Below, in pieces: positions 1-8,377 of a DNA stretch of 54,659 bases. Each line of letters opens with the position of its first letter. Position 1 is the stretch's first letter. The stretch spans positions 1 through 54,659 of the forward strand of contig JAZQKZ010000073.1 in the NCBI GenBank assembly GCA_045542415.1. Reading direction: 5' to 3'. Under the pieces are notes generated by a model. It did no database searches. It was not told the DNA's origin and saw only the letters and a program-made list of their open reading frames with translations. This DNA is from UMGS1958 sp045542415. Its GTDB lineage: Bacteria > Bacillota > Clostridia > UBA1381. Both the position numbers and the translations under genes were made by a program.

Positions 1-212
1 TGATTGAATCTTTTGGTAAAGCGCAGCGGGAGATTTTAAAGAGGGAGGGGCGTCCCCTCTTTAACGGCACTCTTTTGCTGACTTTTCTGCTGCTGTAGGC
101 AGAAAAGCCAGTAGGGGTTATAGCAAAAAATCAAATCATACCAAAGTTTGCAAGGGGGCAAAGCCCCATTATGTCGTATCGATAAGTGCAAACCAATAAT
201 ATAAACCATAAT
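1..212 (+). repeat. Structured dispersed repeat, copy A
   Basis: This is the first of three related noncoding elements (the others are at 40293-40515 on the minus strand and 40652-40822 on the plus strand). In order it shows a TTAAAGAGGG/CCCTCTTTAA stem (36-64), a 13-bp hairpin with arms 78-90 and 99-111 (one A/C mismatch in this copy), a conserved GGGGTTATAGCAAA stretch (114-127), a GGGGC-AAA-GCCCC hairpin (155-167), and a tail with AAGTGC (184-189) and ACCATAATTTA near 206-216. No open frame is shared by the copies. The left end may lie outside the window. Its function is unknown; a structured RNA or a small mobile element are the main options. Confidence 0.8.
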
Positions 213-241
213 TTATTACAAAAAATAAATCAAAAAAGATA

Positions 242-287
242 TTTACTTATTTAACTAAATATGATATAATAATTACATATCATATTT
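242..287 (+). promoter_or_regulatory. Promoter with overlapping palindromic operator before GH112 gene
   Basis: TTTACT (242-247) and TATAAT (265-270) are separated by 17 bp. A perfect inverted repeat, AAATATGATAT (257-267) and ATATCATATTT (277-287) with a 9-bp spacer, covers the -10 and the expected start of transcription. That position suits a repressor. The regulator is not identified, and AT-richness makes a chance palindrome more likely than elsewhere. Confidence 0.5.
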
Positions 288-307
288 TATAAAAGGAGAG
301 AAACGAT

Positions 308-2461
308 ATGAGCAAGACTAAGGGCGGCTTTACATTACCGGGCGAAAGCGGTTATGAGGAGCTTACACTCCAGATGGCAGAGAAATGGGGAGCAGATGTA
401 ATCCGTGACAGTGATGGTACAGAGCTTTCACCTGAAATTATCAATGCCGGTTACGGAATTTATTCGACAATCTGTATAATCAGAGGTCATAATGAGTGGG
501 CAAAGCAGAACATGGATAAGCTTCAGCAGTCATTCCTTATGACAAATCCGATTGTTGCAACAGAGGACACTCTTACAATCGAGCTGATGAAGGATTTCTT
601 TGCAGAGCAGTTTGTTATAAATGACAGTGCTGATTCAATTGAGTACTGGCAGGTGTTTGACCGTACTTCAAATGAGGAGATTTCAAAGGATAACTGGTCA
701 TATGCTGACGGTAAGGTGACATTAAAGAATATCACTCCCTGGCATAAATATACTGTAAACTTCATGGCTTACAGAATATGGGAAGAGATTTCAATGTATA
801 ACCATACAACAAATAACTGGGACAAGGAGCATTTAATGCCGATTGACCCGATTCATCCGGAAACACAGAAGTATATGCTTGACTGGATGAGAGACTGGTG
901 TGAGACACATCCGGCAACAACTGTTGTTCGTTTTACATCAATGTTCTATAACTTTGTATGGATTTGGTCATCAAATAACAGAAACCGTGACATTTTCTCA
1001 GACTGGGCATCATATGACTTTACAGTTTCACCGCTTGCCTTAAAGCAGTTCGAGGAACGTTTTGGCTATAGAATTACATCGGAGGACTTTATCAATAAGG
1101 GACACCTCCACGCAACTCATATGGTTGCAGATAAGGCAAAGCTTGACTGGATGCAGTTCATCAACGATTTTGTTGTTGACTACGGTCATGAGCTTGTAAA
1201 GCTTGTTCAGGACTACGGAAAGAAAGCATATGTGTTCTATGACGATTCATGGGTAGGCGTTGAGCCTTGGGGCGAAAGATTTAAGGACTTCGGCTTTGAC
1301 GGCCTTATCAAGTGCGTATTCAATGGCTTTGAAGCACGTCTTTGTGCAGGTGTTGACGCAGTTGACACACACGAGATTCGTTTACACCCGTACCTCTTCC
1401 CGGTAGGCTTGGGCGGTGCTCCGACATTTATGGAGGGTGGTAACCCGACAAGAGAAGCACAGGGATATTGGAAGAATGTACGCCGTGCGTTATTAAGAGC
1501 AAAGATTGACAGAATCGGTCTGGGCGGATATCTTTCATTGACATTACCGTTCCCGGATTTCAATGACTACATAGAAAAAATTTCAGATGAGTTCAGACTT
1601 ATCAAGGAATATCACAACAACGGCGCTCCGTATGTATTACCGAATACAAAGGTATATGTTTTAACAGCATGGGGTAAGCTCCGTTCATGGACATGCTCAG
1701 GTCACCACCACGAGCATCCGGAGGTTGATTTAATCAACGTTATCGAGGCACTTTCAGGTATGCCGTTAGATGTTGAGTTCATCAGCTTTGACGATATTGC
1801 AAAGGGTGGAGTTCCGGCAGATGCAAAGGTAATCATCAATGCAGGTGCGGCAGGCAGTGCTTGGTCAGGCGGTGCAAACTGGAAGTGTGACAAGCTTGTT
1901 GCAGCACTCACAGAGTGGACATATAATGGCGGTACATTTATCGGCGTGAATGAGCCGAGTGCAACCTGCGGATATGACACATATTTCAGAATGGCACAGG
2001 TGCTTGGTGTTGACAAGAAGGTTAACTCAAGAATCTGTCACGGCTCACCGTCATTCGAGGTTGAGAAGTCAGGTGCAATCTGCGACGGTACAGTTATCGA
2101 GTCACTTACTCCGGTATATCTCAGCGACCTCAATGCAAAGGTAGTTGCAGAGGATAAGGGTATGCCGACAGTTACAATGAATAAGTTCGGCGAGGGCTGC
2201 GGCGTATATATCGCATCTTTCCGTCATAACGAGATTAATAACCGTACACTCTTGAACCTCATCATTGAGGCAACAGGCGGCGATCTCGGTCAGGACTTCT
2301 TAACTGATAACGTAATGACAGAGTGCTGCTACTATCCGGAGGGTGGCAAGATTGTTATCATCAACAACAGCGAGGATGAGCAGACAACAACAATCAAGAC
2401 ACCGAACGGCGACAAGACAGTTACTTTGAGTGCATTTGATACACAGATTGTTGATATGTAA
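308..2461 (+). CDS. GH112 beta-galactosyl phosphorylase (galacto-/lacto-N-biose or galactosyl-rhamnose type)
   Basis: This is a cytoplasmic phosphorylase of family GH112, which cleaves a beta-galactoside with phosphate to give galactose-1-phosphate. The 717-residue chain has the family's usual length and hallmarks: the N-terminal FTLPGESGY segment, RGHNEW near residue 60, YNH near 164, RFTSMFYNF near 208, and the general-acid region with Asp313 in DDSW, matching the catalytic Asp of the bifidobacterial enzyme. The TIM-barrel part is followed by a glutaminase-like domain (INAGAAGSAWSGG near 515) and a C-terminal beta domain. There is no signal peptide. The start is fixed by AAAGGAGAG seven bases upstream. 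The family contains galacto-N-biose/lacto-N-biose and beta-1,4-galactosyl-L-rhamnose phosphorylases. Pectin genes in this window favour the latter, but the sequence alone does not decide. Confidence 0.9.
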   Translation: MSKTKGGFTLPGESGYEELTLQMAEKWGADVIRDSDGTELSPEIINAGYGIYSTICIIRGHNEWAKQNMDKLQQSFLMTNPIVATEDTLTIELMKDFFAEQFVINDSADSIEYWQVFDRTSNEEISKDNWSYADGKVTLKNITPWHKYTVNFMAYRIWEEISMYNHTTNNWDKEHLMPIDPIHPETQKYMLDWMRDWCETHPATTVVRFTSMFYNFVWIWSSNNRNRDIFSDWASYDFTVSPLALKQFEERFGYRITSEDFINKGHLHATHMVADKAKLDWMQFINDFVVDYGHELVKLVQDYGKKAYVFYDDSWVGVEPWGERFKDFGFDGLIKCVFNGFEARLCAGVDAVDTHEIRLHPYLFPVGLGGAPTFMEGGNPTREAQGYWKNVRRALLRAKIDRIGLGGYLSLTLPFPDFNDYIEKISDEFRLIKEYHNNGAPYVLPNTKVYVLTAWGKLRSWTCSGHHHEHPEVDLINVIEALSGMPLDVEFISFDDIAKGGVPADAKVIINAGAAGSAWSGGANWKCDKLVAALTEWTYNGGTFIGVNEPSATCGYDTYFRMAQVLGVDKKVNSRICHGSPSFEVEKSGAICDGTVIESLTPVYLSDLNAKVVAEDKGMPTVTMNKFGEGCGVYIASFRHNEINNRTLLNLIIEATGGDLGQDFLTDNVMTECCYYPEGGKIVIINNSEDEQTTTIKTPNGDKTVTLSAFDTQIVDM

Positions 2462-2465
2462 TATA

Positions 2466-2493
2466 AAAACGGCGGTCATTTTGACCGCCGTTT
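2466..2493. terminator. Bidirectional terminator
   Basis: A hairpin of AACGGCGGTCA with TGACCGCCGTT around a TTT loop lies between the convergent GH112 and LRR genes. A-rich and T-rich flanks let it serve both strands. Confidence 0.85.
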
Positions 2494-2508
2494 GACATTT
2501 TCGATTTG

Positions 2509-4284
2509 TTATTGAAGAGTATCGCTGTAAATTCTCTTGCTGTACGGCTCACAAAGCGGAGTCATATCAGATGTATTATCCCAACAGAATACATTTACGT
2601 CATTTCCGGCAGATATGCTCATCGGAACCGTTATTTTAGTTTTCTCTTCACCTACTGTTACGGAACGGATATCCAACAGCTTTCCGTATTTATCAGTCAT
2701 AGTAATTATCATTGTGAACTCATTACAACACGGATTGCCTATAGTAACTGTGGCAGAGCTGTCAGTGCATGCGAGCTTTCTTATCCATAATATTGTCGGC
2801 TTGGCATCAGGATTAAAGTGAACTGTTGCAGTTTCAGGTATTTCAGCATGATTCAGGAAATACCAGTCTGATTCGTGTCCGTCATAATATATATCGGTAA
2901 GGCTTGTGCATCCGTAGAAAGCATGGTAGCCGATTTCTTTCAGCTCTGTCGGCAGTGTGATGCTTTTCAGACTAATACAGGATGCAAATGTTCCGCGACC
3001 TATTTCAGTAACGTTTTCGGGAATAGTTAAGGCTGTCAACTTAGTACATCCGCTGAATGCATAGTCGGCAAGTGCGGTTATACTATCGGGAATGGTGATA
3101 TCGCTCAAAGCTGAACAGGAGCCGAAGCAGGAATAGCCTATTGAGGTTATGCCGTCGTGAAGAGTGATTTTTTCTAAACGCTTGCAGCTTTGGAAGGTGT
3201 GACTTCCAAGTGTGGTTACACCCTCGGGAATAACAGCCTCTGTAATTGAACAATTTTCAAATGCCCTGTGACCGATACTTGTAAGAGAATCAGGAAAGTT
3301 GACTGATGCTAATGCGGTACAACCCTCAAAAGCACTGTCTCCTATTGTTGTGAGATTATCCGGCAGACGGATTTCGGTTAAGCTTTTGCATCCTAAAAAT
3401 GCATTATTTCCTAACGTTGTAAGACTATCGGGAAGTGTAACGCTTGCAAGGTTATCACAGCCGTAGAACATACTCATTCCAAGCTCCGTTACGCCCTCGG
3501 GGATATTAATGCTTTTCAGATTGTCACATGCATAGAAAGTGACAATGCCGATACTCTGAACACTGTCCGGAATATTGATTGTTTCAAGTGTTGTTCCGTA
3601 AAATGAGTAGCGAGCAATGTGCTTAACGGTATCCGGGATTGTATATTCGGTGTCGGTTTTAGCATTTGCATACTGTAAAAATTCAGTCATATCCTTGTTG
3701 AACAGATTTCCGTCAACTGAGCAAAAAGCCGCATTGTTTTCAGATACGTTGATACTTTCAAGACTTTCGCATTGAGTAAAAGGTCCGATATCCAGATATG
3801 TAAGACTGTCGGGCAACGTAACGCTTGTCAGCTTGTCACAGCCTGCAAACGCAACAAAGCCGATGCTTTCAAGTCCCTCAGGTAAAGTAAGGCTCTCAAG
3901 ATTTATACAATCCTTAAATGCATACTGACCTATACTTTTGACTGTGTCGGGAATAGATACACTTTCAACATCTCCATAGAAACAGAAAGCATAGTCACCG
4001 ATGCTTGTTACACCTTCTTCAATTATAATATCATATATCGGACGTTTTTCATATTTATGATAATAGCTCCAGGGTGTGCCGGATTCGCTTTCCCATACAG
4101 GCATATCACCTGTACCGCTTATGGTGAGTTTGCCGGAAGAGTCGAGTGACCATGTAAGGCTTTCGCCGAAATCGCCGCCAAGGGTTTCAGTATCATCGGT
4201 TGTGTCGGCAACGGCAGTAATCGGGATAAATAATGCAGCAACCGCACATAGAGTTATAAATGTGTTAAGTATTGTTTTCTTCAT
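2509..4284 (-). CDS. BspA-type leucine-rich-repeat secreted protein
   Basis: This is a secreted or surface protein, probably for binding or adhesion. A signal peptide (residues 1-26, ending near AVA) is followed by a short beta module (about 33-75) with the pattern GxxLTWSLDSSGKLTISGTGDM, also present in the protein at 46001-49300. About fifteen LRR_5 repeats of 23 residues follow (about 85-490), each with SIGxxAFxxCxxLxSxxxPxxL. The C-terminal ~90 residues are a separate beta module ending in CWDNTSDMTPL, which recurs in two other secreted proteins here. The start has a GGAGG site in its leader. No LPXTG, SLH or dockerin anchor is visible. The exact ligand is unknown. Confidence 0.85.
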   Translation of the reverse strand: MKKTILNTFITLCAVAALFIPITAVADTTDDTETLGGDFGESLTWSLDSSGKLTISGTGDMPVWESESGTPWSYYHKYEKRPIYDIIIEEGVTSIGDYAFCFYGDVESVSIPDTVKSIGQYAFKDCINLESLTLPEGLESIGFVAFAGCDKLTSVTLPDSLTYLDIGPFTQCESLESINVSENNAAFCSVDGNLFNKDMTEFLQYANAKTDTEYTIPDTVKHIARYSFYGTTLETINIPDSVQSIGIVTFYACDNLKSINIPEGVTELGMSMFYGCDNLASVTLPDSLTTLGNNAFLGCKSLTEIRLPDNLTTIGDSAFEGCTALASVNFPDSLTSIGHRAFENCSITEAVIPEGVTTLGSHTFQSCKRLEKITLHDGITSIGYSCFGSCSALSDITIPDSITALADYAFSGCTKLTALTIPENVTEIGRGTFASCISLKSITLPTELKEIGYHAFYGCTSLTDIYYDGHESDWYFLNHAEIPETATVHFNPDAKPTILWIRKLACTDSSATVTIGNPCCNEFTMIITMTDKYGKLLDIRSVTVGEEKTKITVPMSISAGNDVNVFCWDNTSDMTPLCEPYSKRIYSDTLQ

Positions 4285-4311
4285 GGATATGCCTCCTTAA
4301 AATTTTATATT

Positions 4312-4354
4312 CATATATAAGACACACAACTCACCAAAAATTATTCACTTTTTT
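4312..4354 (-). promoter_or_regulatory. Bipartite leader motif shared with the SLH protein gene
   Basis: Read on the minus strand: AAAAAAGTGAATAA (4341-4354), exactly 17 bases, then GTCTTATATATG (4312-4323), ending 27 bases before the start codon. The same two blocks with the same 17-base gap lie at 9647-9689 before the SLH protein gene. A TATAAT on the minus strand (4374-4379) lies upstream, so the motif is probably in the transcribed leader. Its function is unknown. Confidence 0.6.
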
Positions 4355-4477
4355 ATAAAAAATATTCAAGTAAATTATATCATGTATTTGACAAAATGTA
4401 AAGTATTTACTGCTGTATTTGTTCCGTATCTATTAACAATGCAATGTTAAATTTGCGTTACAAAACGCTTGTTCGTG

Positions 4478-4506
4478 TTGTACGAGGTGAAATATTATGA
4501 TATAAT
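4478..4506 (+). promoter_or_regulatory. Sigma-A promoter of the DUF975 operon
   Basis: TTGTAC (4478-4483) and TATAAT (4501-4506) are separated by 17 bp, 36 bases before the first start codon. Confidence 0.75.
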
Positions 4507-4542
4507 ATATGTTAGGATAATATGATATAAGGAGGAGAAAAG

Positions 4543-5322
4543 ATGAAGAGCAACAGAGAGTACAGAGCGTTGGCTCGTGAGCATATGAAAGGTAGCTACG
4601 GACAGGGAATTATTATTATGCTTGCCATAGTAATGGCACAGTCTGTTATACAGGGAATTCTAAAGGCAATGGCAGGAGAATCGGTCGTTATGATTACTGC
4701 ATGCAATATTTTAAATATCATAATAGCTGCAATAATTTTTAATCCGCTATTGGTGGGTACAAGTAAATTTTTCCTTGAGCAGGCACAGGACAGACCTGAC
4801 ATGAATAATGTATTTATGGCATTCAGAACGAATCTTAATAACGTTGTAAAGGTAAGCTTTATCCGTGATATCAAGCTAATTTTGTGGTTTGTTCCGTTTT
4901 TTGCAATACTATTTTTTATAACTGCTGAGTTGGAAGCGGCTTCGGTTATTGTAAGGTCGGCTATGTTCATGCCGATAGTAATTGTACTTATGATTCCGGG
5001 AATTGTAAAGAGTGTGGAATACTCTATAATTAATTATATCTTAGCAGAGAATCCGGATATAAAAAGTAAAACTGCGTTTATCATGGCACGGGAAATGATG
5101 AGGGGAAACAAAGGGCGTTTGTTTCTTCTGGAGCTTTCGTTTATCGGCTGGATTGCATTGGGACTGATGGCATTCGGAGTGGGAATATTCCTTGTAATTC
5201 CGTATGAAGAAGCAGCCGTTGCACATTTCTATCTGGATGCAAAGGCACAGGCGATAAATACGTCAATGTACGGAAGTGCAGATAATAAGAATTTTGATGA
5301 TGGAGATACCTTTGGGTTATAA
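4543..5322 (+). CDS. DUF975 family integral membrane protein
   Basis: A 259-residue polytopic membrane protein of the DUF975 (COG5523) family, common in Firmicutes and without an assigned activity. It begins with the typical charged segment (residues 1-18), followed by hydrophobic stretches at about 20-42, 45-68, 105-130, 138-160 and 200-228. A GGAGGAG site precedes the ATG. The next gene begins two bases after its stop, so it heads a four-gene operon with two acetyltransferases and a DUF2156 protein. Nothing in the context reveals a substrate. Confidence 0.8.
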   Translation: MKSNREYRALAREHMKGSYGQGIIIMLAIVMAQSVIQGILKAMAGESVVMITACNILNIIIAAIIFNPLLVGTSKFFLEQAQDRPDMNNVFMAFRTNLNNVVKVSFIRDIKLILWFVPFFAILFFITAELEAASVIVRSAMFMPIVIVLMIPGIVKSVEYSIINYILAENPDIKSKTAFIMAREMMRGNKGRLFLLELSFIGWIALGLMAFGVGIFLVIPYEEAAVAHFYLDAKAQAINTSMYGSADNKNFDDGDTFGL

Positions 5323-5324
5323 TT

Positions 5325-5762
5325 ATGGATCAGATAAAGATAATGACGCCGTCACAGCGTTATGATGTGCTGGATTTATGGTTTCGCTGTACTACGGAGG
5401 ACAATCCGTTCATAGAAGAGAACTTCTGGCAAAAACACTATGACGAGGTGAAGAATAATTATCTCACAGGCAGAGATAATTATGTATATATGATAGACGG
5501 AAACATTGCCGGATTTATATGTATAACAAATAAGAACTTTATTAAGGGGCTGTTCGTTGACCCGGCATACAGAAATCAGGGGATAGGTGCAAAGCTTATG
5601 CAGTTTGCAAAGCAGACATACTCCGTGCTGCATGTGCATGTATATACAAAAAACCGTTCGATGCTTGCGTTTTCAACACATATGGGCTTTGTGATTGACG
5701 GTGCTTTATTGCATCAGGAGACGGGCGAAATACGGTATCGGATGATATGGACAGAAAAGTGA
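5325..5762 (+). CDS. GNAT family N-acetyltransferase
   Basis: A 145-residue single-domain acetyltransferase. The acetyl-CoA binding motif A is clear: VDPAYRNQGIGAKLM at about residues 83-97, fitting Q/RxxGxG/A. The C-terminal half has the usual NRSMLAFSTHMGF segment, where the CoA-side helix and last strands lie. The N-terminal DLWFRCT..NPFI segment resembles the small YiaC/YjaB-like acetyltransferases. It starts two bases after the previous stop without a good ribosome site of its own, suggesting translational coupling. The acceptor substrate cannot be read from the sequence. Confidence 0.85.
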   Translation: MDQIKIMTPSQRYDVLDLWFRCTTEDNPFIEENFWQKHYDEVKNNYLTGRDNYVYMIDGNIAGFICITNKNFIKGLFVDPAYRNQGIGAKLMQFAKQTYSVLHVHVYTKNRSMLAFSTHMGFVIDGALLHQETGEIRYRMIWTEK

Positions 5763-5774
5763 TTGGAGATAATA

Positions 5775-6674
5775 ATGATAGATTTTAAAATGCTGGAGCT
5801 TTCGGATATTCCGCTTCTGCGTCCGTATTTTAGCATGCAGTCGGACAGGATATGTGACTGTAGTGTAGTGAGCGTGTTTATGTGGAGAGATTTTTTTGAA
5901 ACCGCATACACAATAGTAAATGATACGCTGATTATGCGTGTAAGGGGTACAGACGGAAGAATAGGCTTTACATGTCCGCTCGGTAAGGATATAACGGGTG
6001 CGTTGGAATTGATTAATGAATACTGTATAGCCAATGACCTGCTGCCCGAATTTTACAGCGTAGGAGAGAGCAGAGTTCATTATATTGAAGAGGTGTTTGG
6101 TGCAGTAACGACTGATTTTGACGAGGACTGGCAGGATTACCTGTATAAAGCGGAGGAGCATATCAATATGCCCGGCAAGCGCTTTCACAGAATAAAGAAC
6201 CGTATAAACCGATTTAAAAAGCTGTATCCGGATTATATGTTTGAGAAAATCACTCCCGACAATATAGCCGCTGTGCGTGCATTTTATGAGGGGTATTCAC
6301 GTCATACCGATAAGGAGTCGGATACCTACCGTGAAGAGGAGCAAAAGGTATTTGAGGTGTTTGATCACTATGATGAATACGGCGTGTTCGGTGCTTTGCT
6401 CCGTATTGAGGATAAGGTGATAGGCATGGCAATGGGCGAGATTGTGAATGATACGCTTTTTGTGCATATAGAAAAGGCAGATGTCAACTATGATGGCGTT
6501 TATCAGATTATAGTTCAGGAGTTTGCAAGAATGTATGCAACTGATTCGGTGGAATATATAAACCGTGAGGAGGACTGCGGTGACGAGGGGTTAAGGCAGT
6601 CCAAGCAGTCGTACCGCCCGGTTGAAATGCTTAAAAAATACAGCGTGAAAGCGAAGTGCAGAAAATGCTCGTAA
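5775..6674 (+). CDS. DUF2156 domain protein (COG4866)
   Basis: A 299-residue cytosolic protein of the DUF2156 family, which shares the double GNAT-like fold of the C-terminal domain of lysyl-phosphatidylglycerol synthase but lacks the membrane part. Family signs are the WRDFF segment near residue 40, the KRIKNRINRFKKLYPDY-like segment near 135, and the ending KQSYRPVEMLKKYSVK. I chose the ATG at 5775 over an upstream TTG because GGAG lies six bases before it. The next gene overlaps its end by about ten bases. A role in aminoacyl or acyl transfer is family-level inference only. Confidence 0.8.
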   Translation: MIDFKMLELSDIPLLRPYFSMQSDRICDCSVVSVFMWRDFFETAYTIVNDTLIMRVRGTDGRIGFTCPLGKDITGALELINEYCIANDLLPEFYSVGESRVHYIEEVFGAVTTDFDEDWQDYLYKAEEHINMPGKRFHRIKNRINRFKKLYPDYMFEKITPDNIAAVRAFYEGYSRHTDKESDTYREEEQKVFEVFDHYDEYGVFGALLRIEDKVIGMAMGEIVNDTLFVHIEKADVNYDGVYQIIVQEFARMYATDSVEYINREEDCGDEGLRQSKQSYRPVEMLKKYSVKAKCRKCS

Positions 6675-7450
6675 CTGCGGATGAAAAAATGGTGCCGGAG
6701 CTGAAAAAGCTGTGGAAAATATGCTTTGGTGACAGCGATGAATATATTGATAATTTTTTTAAAAAGGCGTACGCTCCGGAGCGTACGCTTGTTTCGGTTA
6801 TTGACAATGCTGTTGCAGGTGCGGCGTATTTGTTTCCGTGTAAAATCGGAGGAAAAAGAGGCAGCTATCTCTATGCAGGCGGTGTATTTCCGGAATTTCG
6901 CAGGCGTGGGCTTTATGAGGAAATGATGCATGAATGGTCACAGTGGTGCCAAAAACGGGGAATAATCCCGTTTTTGAAGCCTGCTGACGACAGGCTCTGG
7001 GATTATTATGAGCGTATAGGCTTTAGTGAATTTATCGGCGGAAGACGTGTGGTAATTGAAAACGGAGGAGACTCGGTGTGCCGGATAGAAAAAACAGGTG
7101 CAGCTGAATTTATAAAAATGCGTGATGCATCTCAGATACAGTGGGAGCATATGGAATATATACTGAGCGAAAACAGACTGTGCGGCGGCGAATGTGTGCG
7201 GATTGTAAGTGAAAAGGGCGAATGTGCAATAGTGTATGCAGTGGTAAATTCGACATTATATGTGCGTGGCCTTGCAGGAAATGTTGATGTAATTTATGAC
7301 TGTGCAGCTGATTTGATGACAAAAATTCCGTCATCAAAAATTTCGATTATTATAGATTCATCGGCAGATTGCGGAGAATATATACGGCTGACGGCAGCTG
7401 TGGGTGCGGATAAAGTCTATGTTGGAGCGGCTGATTTACTGATGGATTGA
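6665..7450 (+). CDS. Two-part GNAT family acetyltransferase
   Basis: A 261-residue protein with an N-terminal GNAT domain: VFPEFRRRGLYEEMM at about residues 77-91 is motif A, and WDYYERIGF near 115 is the later GNAT signature. The C-terminal half (about 135-261) is a second, weaker domain of the kind seen in Eis-like acetyltransferases (COG4552). It overlaps the end of the DUF2156 gene, with ATG at 6665 or GTG at 6656 as possible starts; neither has a strong ribosome site, so coupling is likely. It is the last gene of its operon. The substrate is unknown. Confidence 0.75.
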   Translation: MLVTADEKMVPELKKLWKICFGDSDEYIDNFFKKAYAPERTLVSVIDNAVAGAAYLFPCKIGGKRGSYLYAGGVFPEFRRRGLYEEMMHEWSQWCQKRGIIPFLKPADDRLWDYYERIGFSEFIGGRRVVIENGGDSVCRIEKTGAAEFIKMRDASQIQWEHMEYILSENRLCGGECVRIVSEKGECAIVYAVVNSTLYVRGLAGNVDVIYDCAADLMTKIPSSKISIIIDSSADCGEYIRLTAAVGADKVYVGAADLLMD

Positions 7451-7531
7451 CAAAAAGACTGACATGAAAATAACATTGCTCAAAAATATGGTGAACGGCA
7501 GTAAAAATTTTGCTTTTCTTTACTAAAGTTA

Positions 7532-7595
7532 TTGCAAAATTTATCAAACTGTGATATTATATACTTATAGAATTGTAAAAGGAGCCAAAGGCTCT
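7532..7595 (+). promoter_or_regulatory. Promoter and leader hairpin of KDPG aldolase gene
   Basis: TTGCAA (7532-7537), 17 bp, TATTAT (7555-7560) form a sigma-A promoter. The short leader contains a small hairpin GGAGCC-AAA-GGCTCT (7581-7595) just upstream of the AAGGAGG ribosome site. A similar hairpin (GGAGCC-AAA-AGCTCC type) is in the leader of the alcohol dehydrogenase gene. Confidence 0.7.
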
Positions 7596-7616
7596 AAAAT
7601 CAAGGAGGAATTTACA

Positions 7617-8273
7617 ATGATAAAGAAGGAACAGGTTTTGAACCAGTTAACAGAATGCGGTCTTGTTGCTGTTGTAAGAGCAAACAATGCTGAAGAAGCA
7701 ATCAAGATTTCAGACGCTTGTCTGGCAGGTGGCTGTACAGGTATTGAGCTTACATTCACAGTACCGGGTGCGGACAAGGTTATCGCTGCTTTAGCTGATA
7801 AGTACAAGAACGGCGAAATGATGTTAGGTGCAGGTACAGTACTTGACCCGGAGACAGCAAGAATTGCTATATTAGCAGGTGCAAACTTCATCGTATCACC
7901 GGCATTTAATCCGGAGACAGCAAAGCTTTGTAACCGTTACAGAGTACCGTATATGCCGGGCTGTGCAACAATTACAGAGGTAATCACAGCTATGGAAGCA
8001 GGTGCTGATATTGTTAAGATTTTCCCGGCTGACCTTTTCGGACCGACAATCATCAAGGATATTAAGGGACCGTTACCGCAGGCTCAGATGATGCCGACAG
8101 GTGGCGTTGACAAGGATAACGTTGGCGAGTGGATTAAGGCAGGCGTAGTAGCAGTAGGTGCAGGCTCATCATTAACAGCAGGTGCAAAGACAGGCGACTA
8201 TGACAAGATCACAGAAACAGCTAAGGAGTTTATTGCAAACATTAAGGCGGCAAGAGAGGCTCTTAAGAAATAA
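7617..8273 (+). CDS. eda: 2-keto-3-deoxy-6-phosphogluconate (KDPG/KHG) aldolase
   Basis: Class I aldolase that splits KDPG into pyruvate and glyceraldehyde-3-phosphate, the last step of uronate breakdown and of the Entner-Doudoroff pathway. The 218-residue chain has the family's usual length. Glu44 in GIELTF, Arg21 in VVRANN and the Schiff-base Lys134 in DIVKIFPA match the catalytic set, and the phosphate site is at MPTGGV and GAGSSL. I chose ATG 7617 because an AAGGAGGAA site lies just before it; an upstream in-frame start would precede the predicted transcription start. The KDG kinase gene follows, so the pair makes and consumes KDPG. Codon use (TCA, ACA, TTA) suggests high expression. Confidence 0.95.
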   Translation: MIKKEQVLNQLTECGLVAVVRANNAEEAIKISDACLAGGCTGIELTFTVPGADKVIAALADKYKNGEMMLGAGTVLDPETARIAILAGANFIVSPAFNPETAKLCNRYRVPYMPGCATITEVITAMEAGADIVKIFPADLFGPTIIKDIKGPLPQAQMMPTGGVDKDNVGEWIKAGVVAVGAGSSLTAGAKTGDYDKITETAKEFIANIKAAREALKK

Positions 8274-8300
8274 TCAAACCGAAATAACAGATGTAAGCCG

Positions 8301-8322
8301 TAGGGGCGAATCGTGTTCGCCT
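8301..8322 (+). repeat. Small GGGCGAA hairpin between eda and kdgK
   Basis: The sequence TAGGGGCGAATCGTGTTCGCCT forms a GGGCGAA/TTCGCCT stem with one G-T pair. From memory it resembles short GGGGCGAA...TTCGCC palindromes scattered in Clostridia intergenic DNA. It may be a weak processing or attenuation site. Confidence 0.45.
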
Positions 8323-8377
8323 GGAAATACAGTTTCATCTATTATCTAAATAAATAATATAAAAGGAGAAAAATCCA

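Noticed and set aside
5706..6188. 160-codon minus-strand frame over the DUF2156 gene
   Set aside because: Antisense of a supported gene, with no start signal and no family features.
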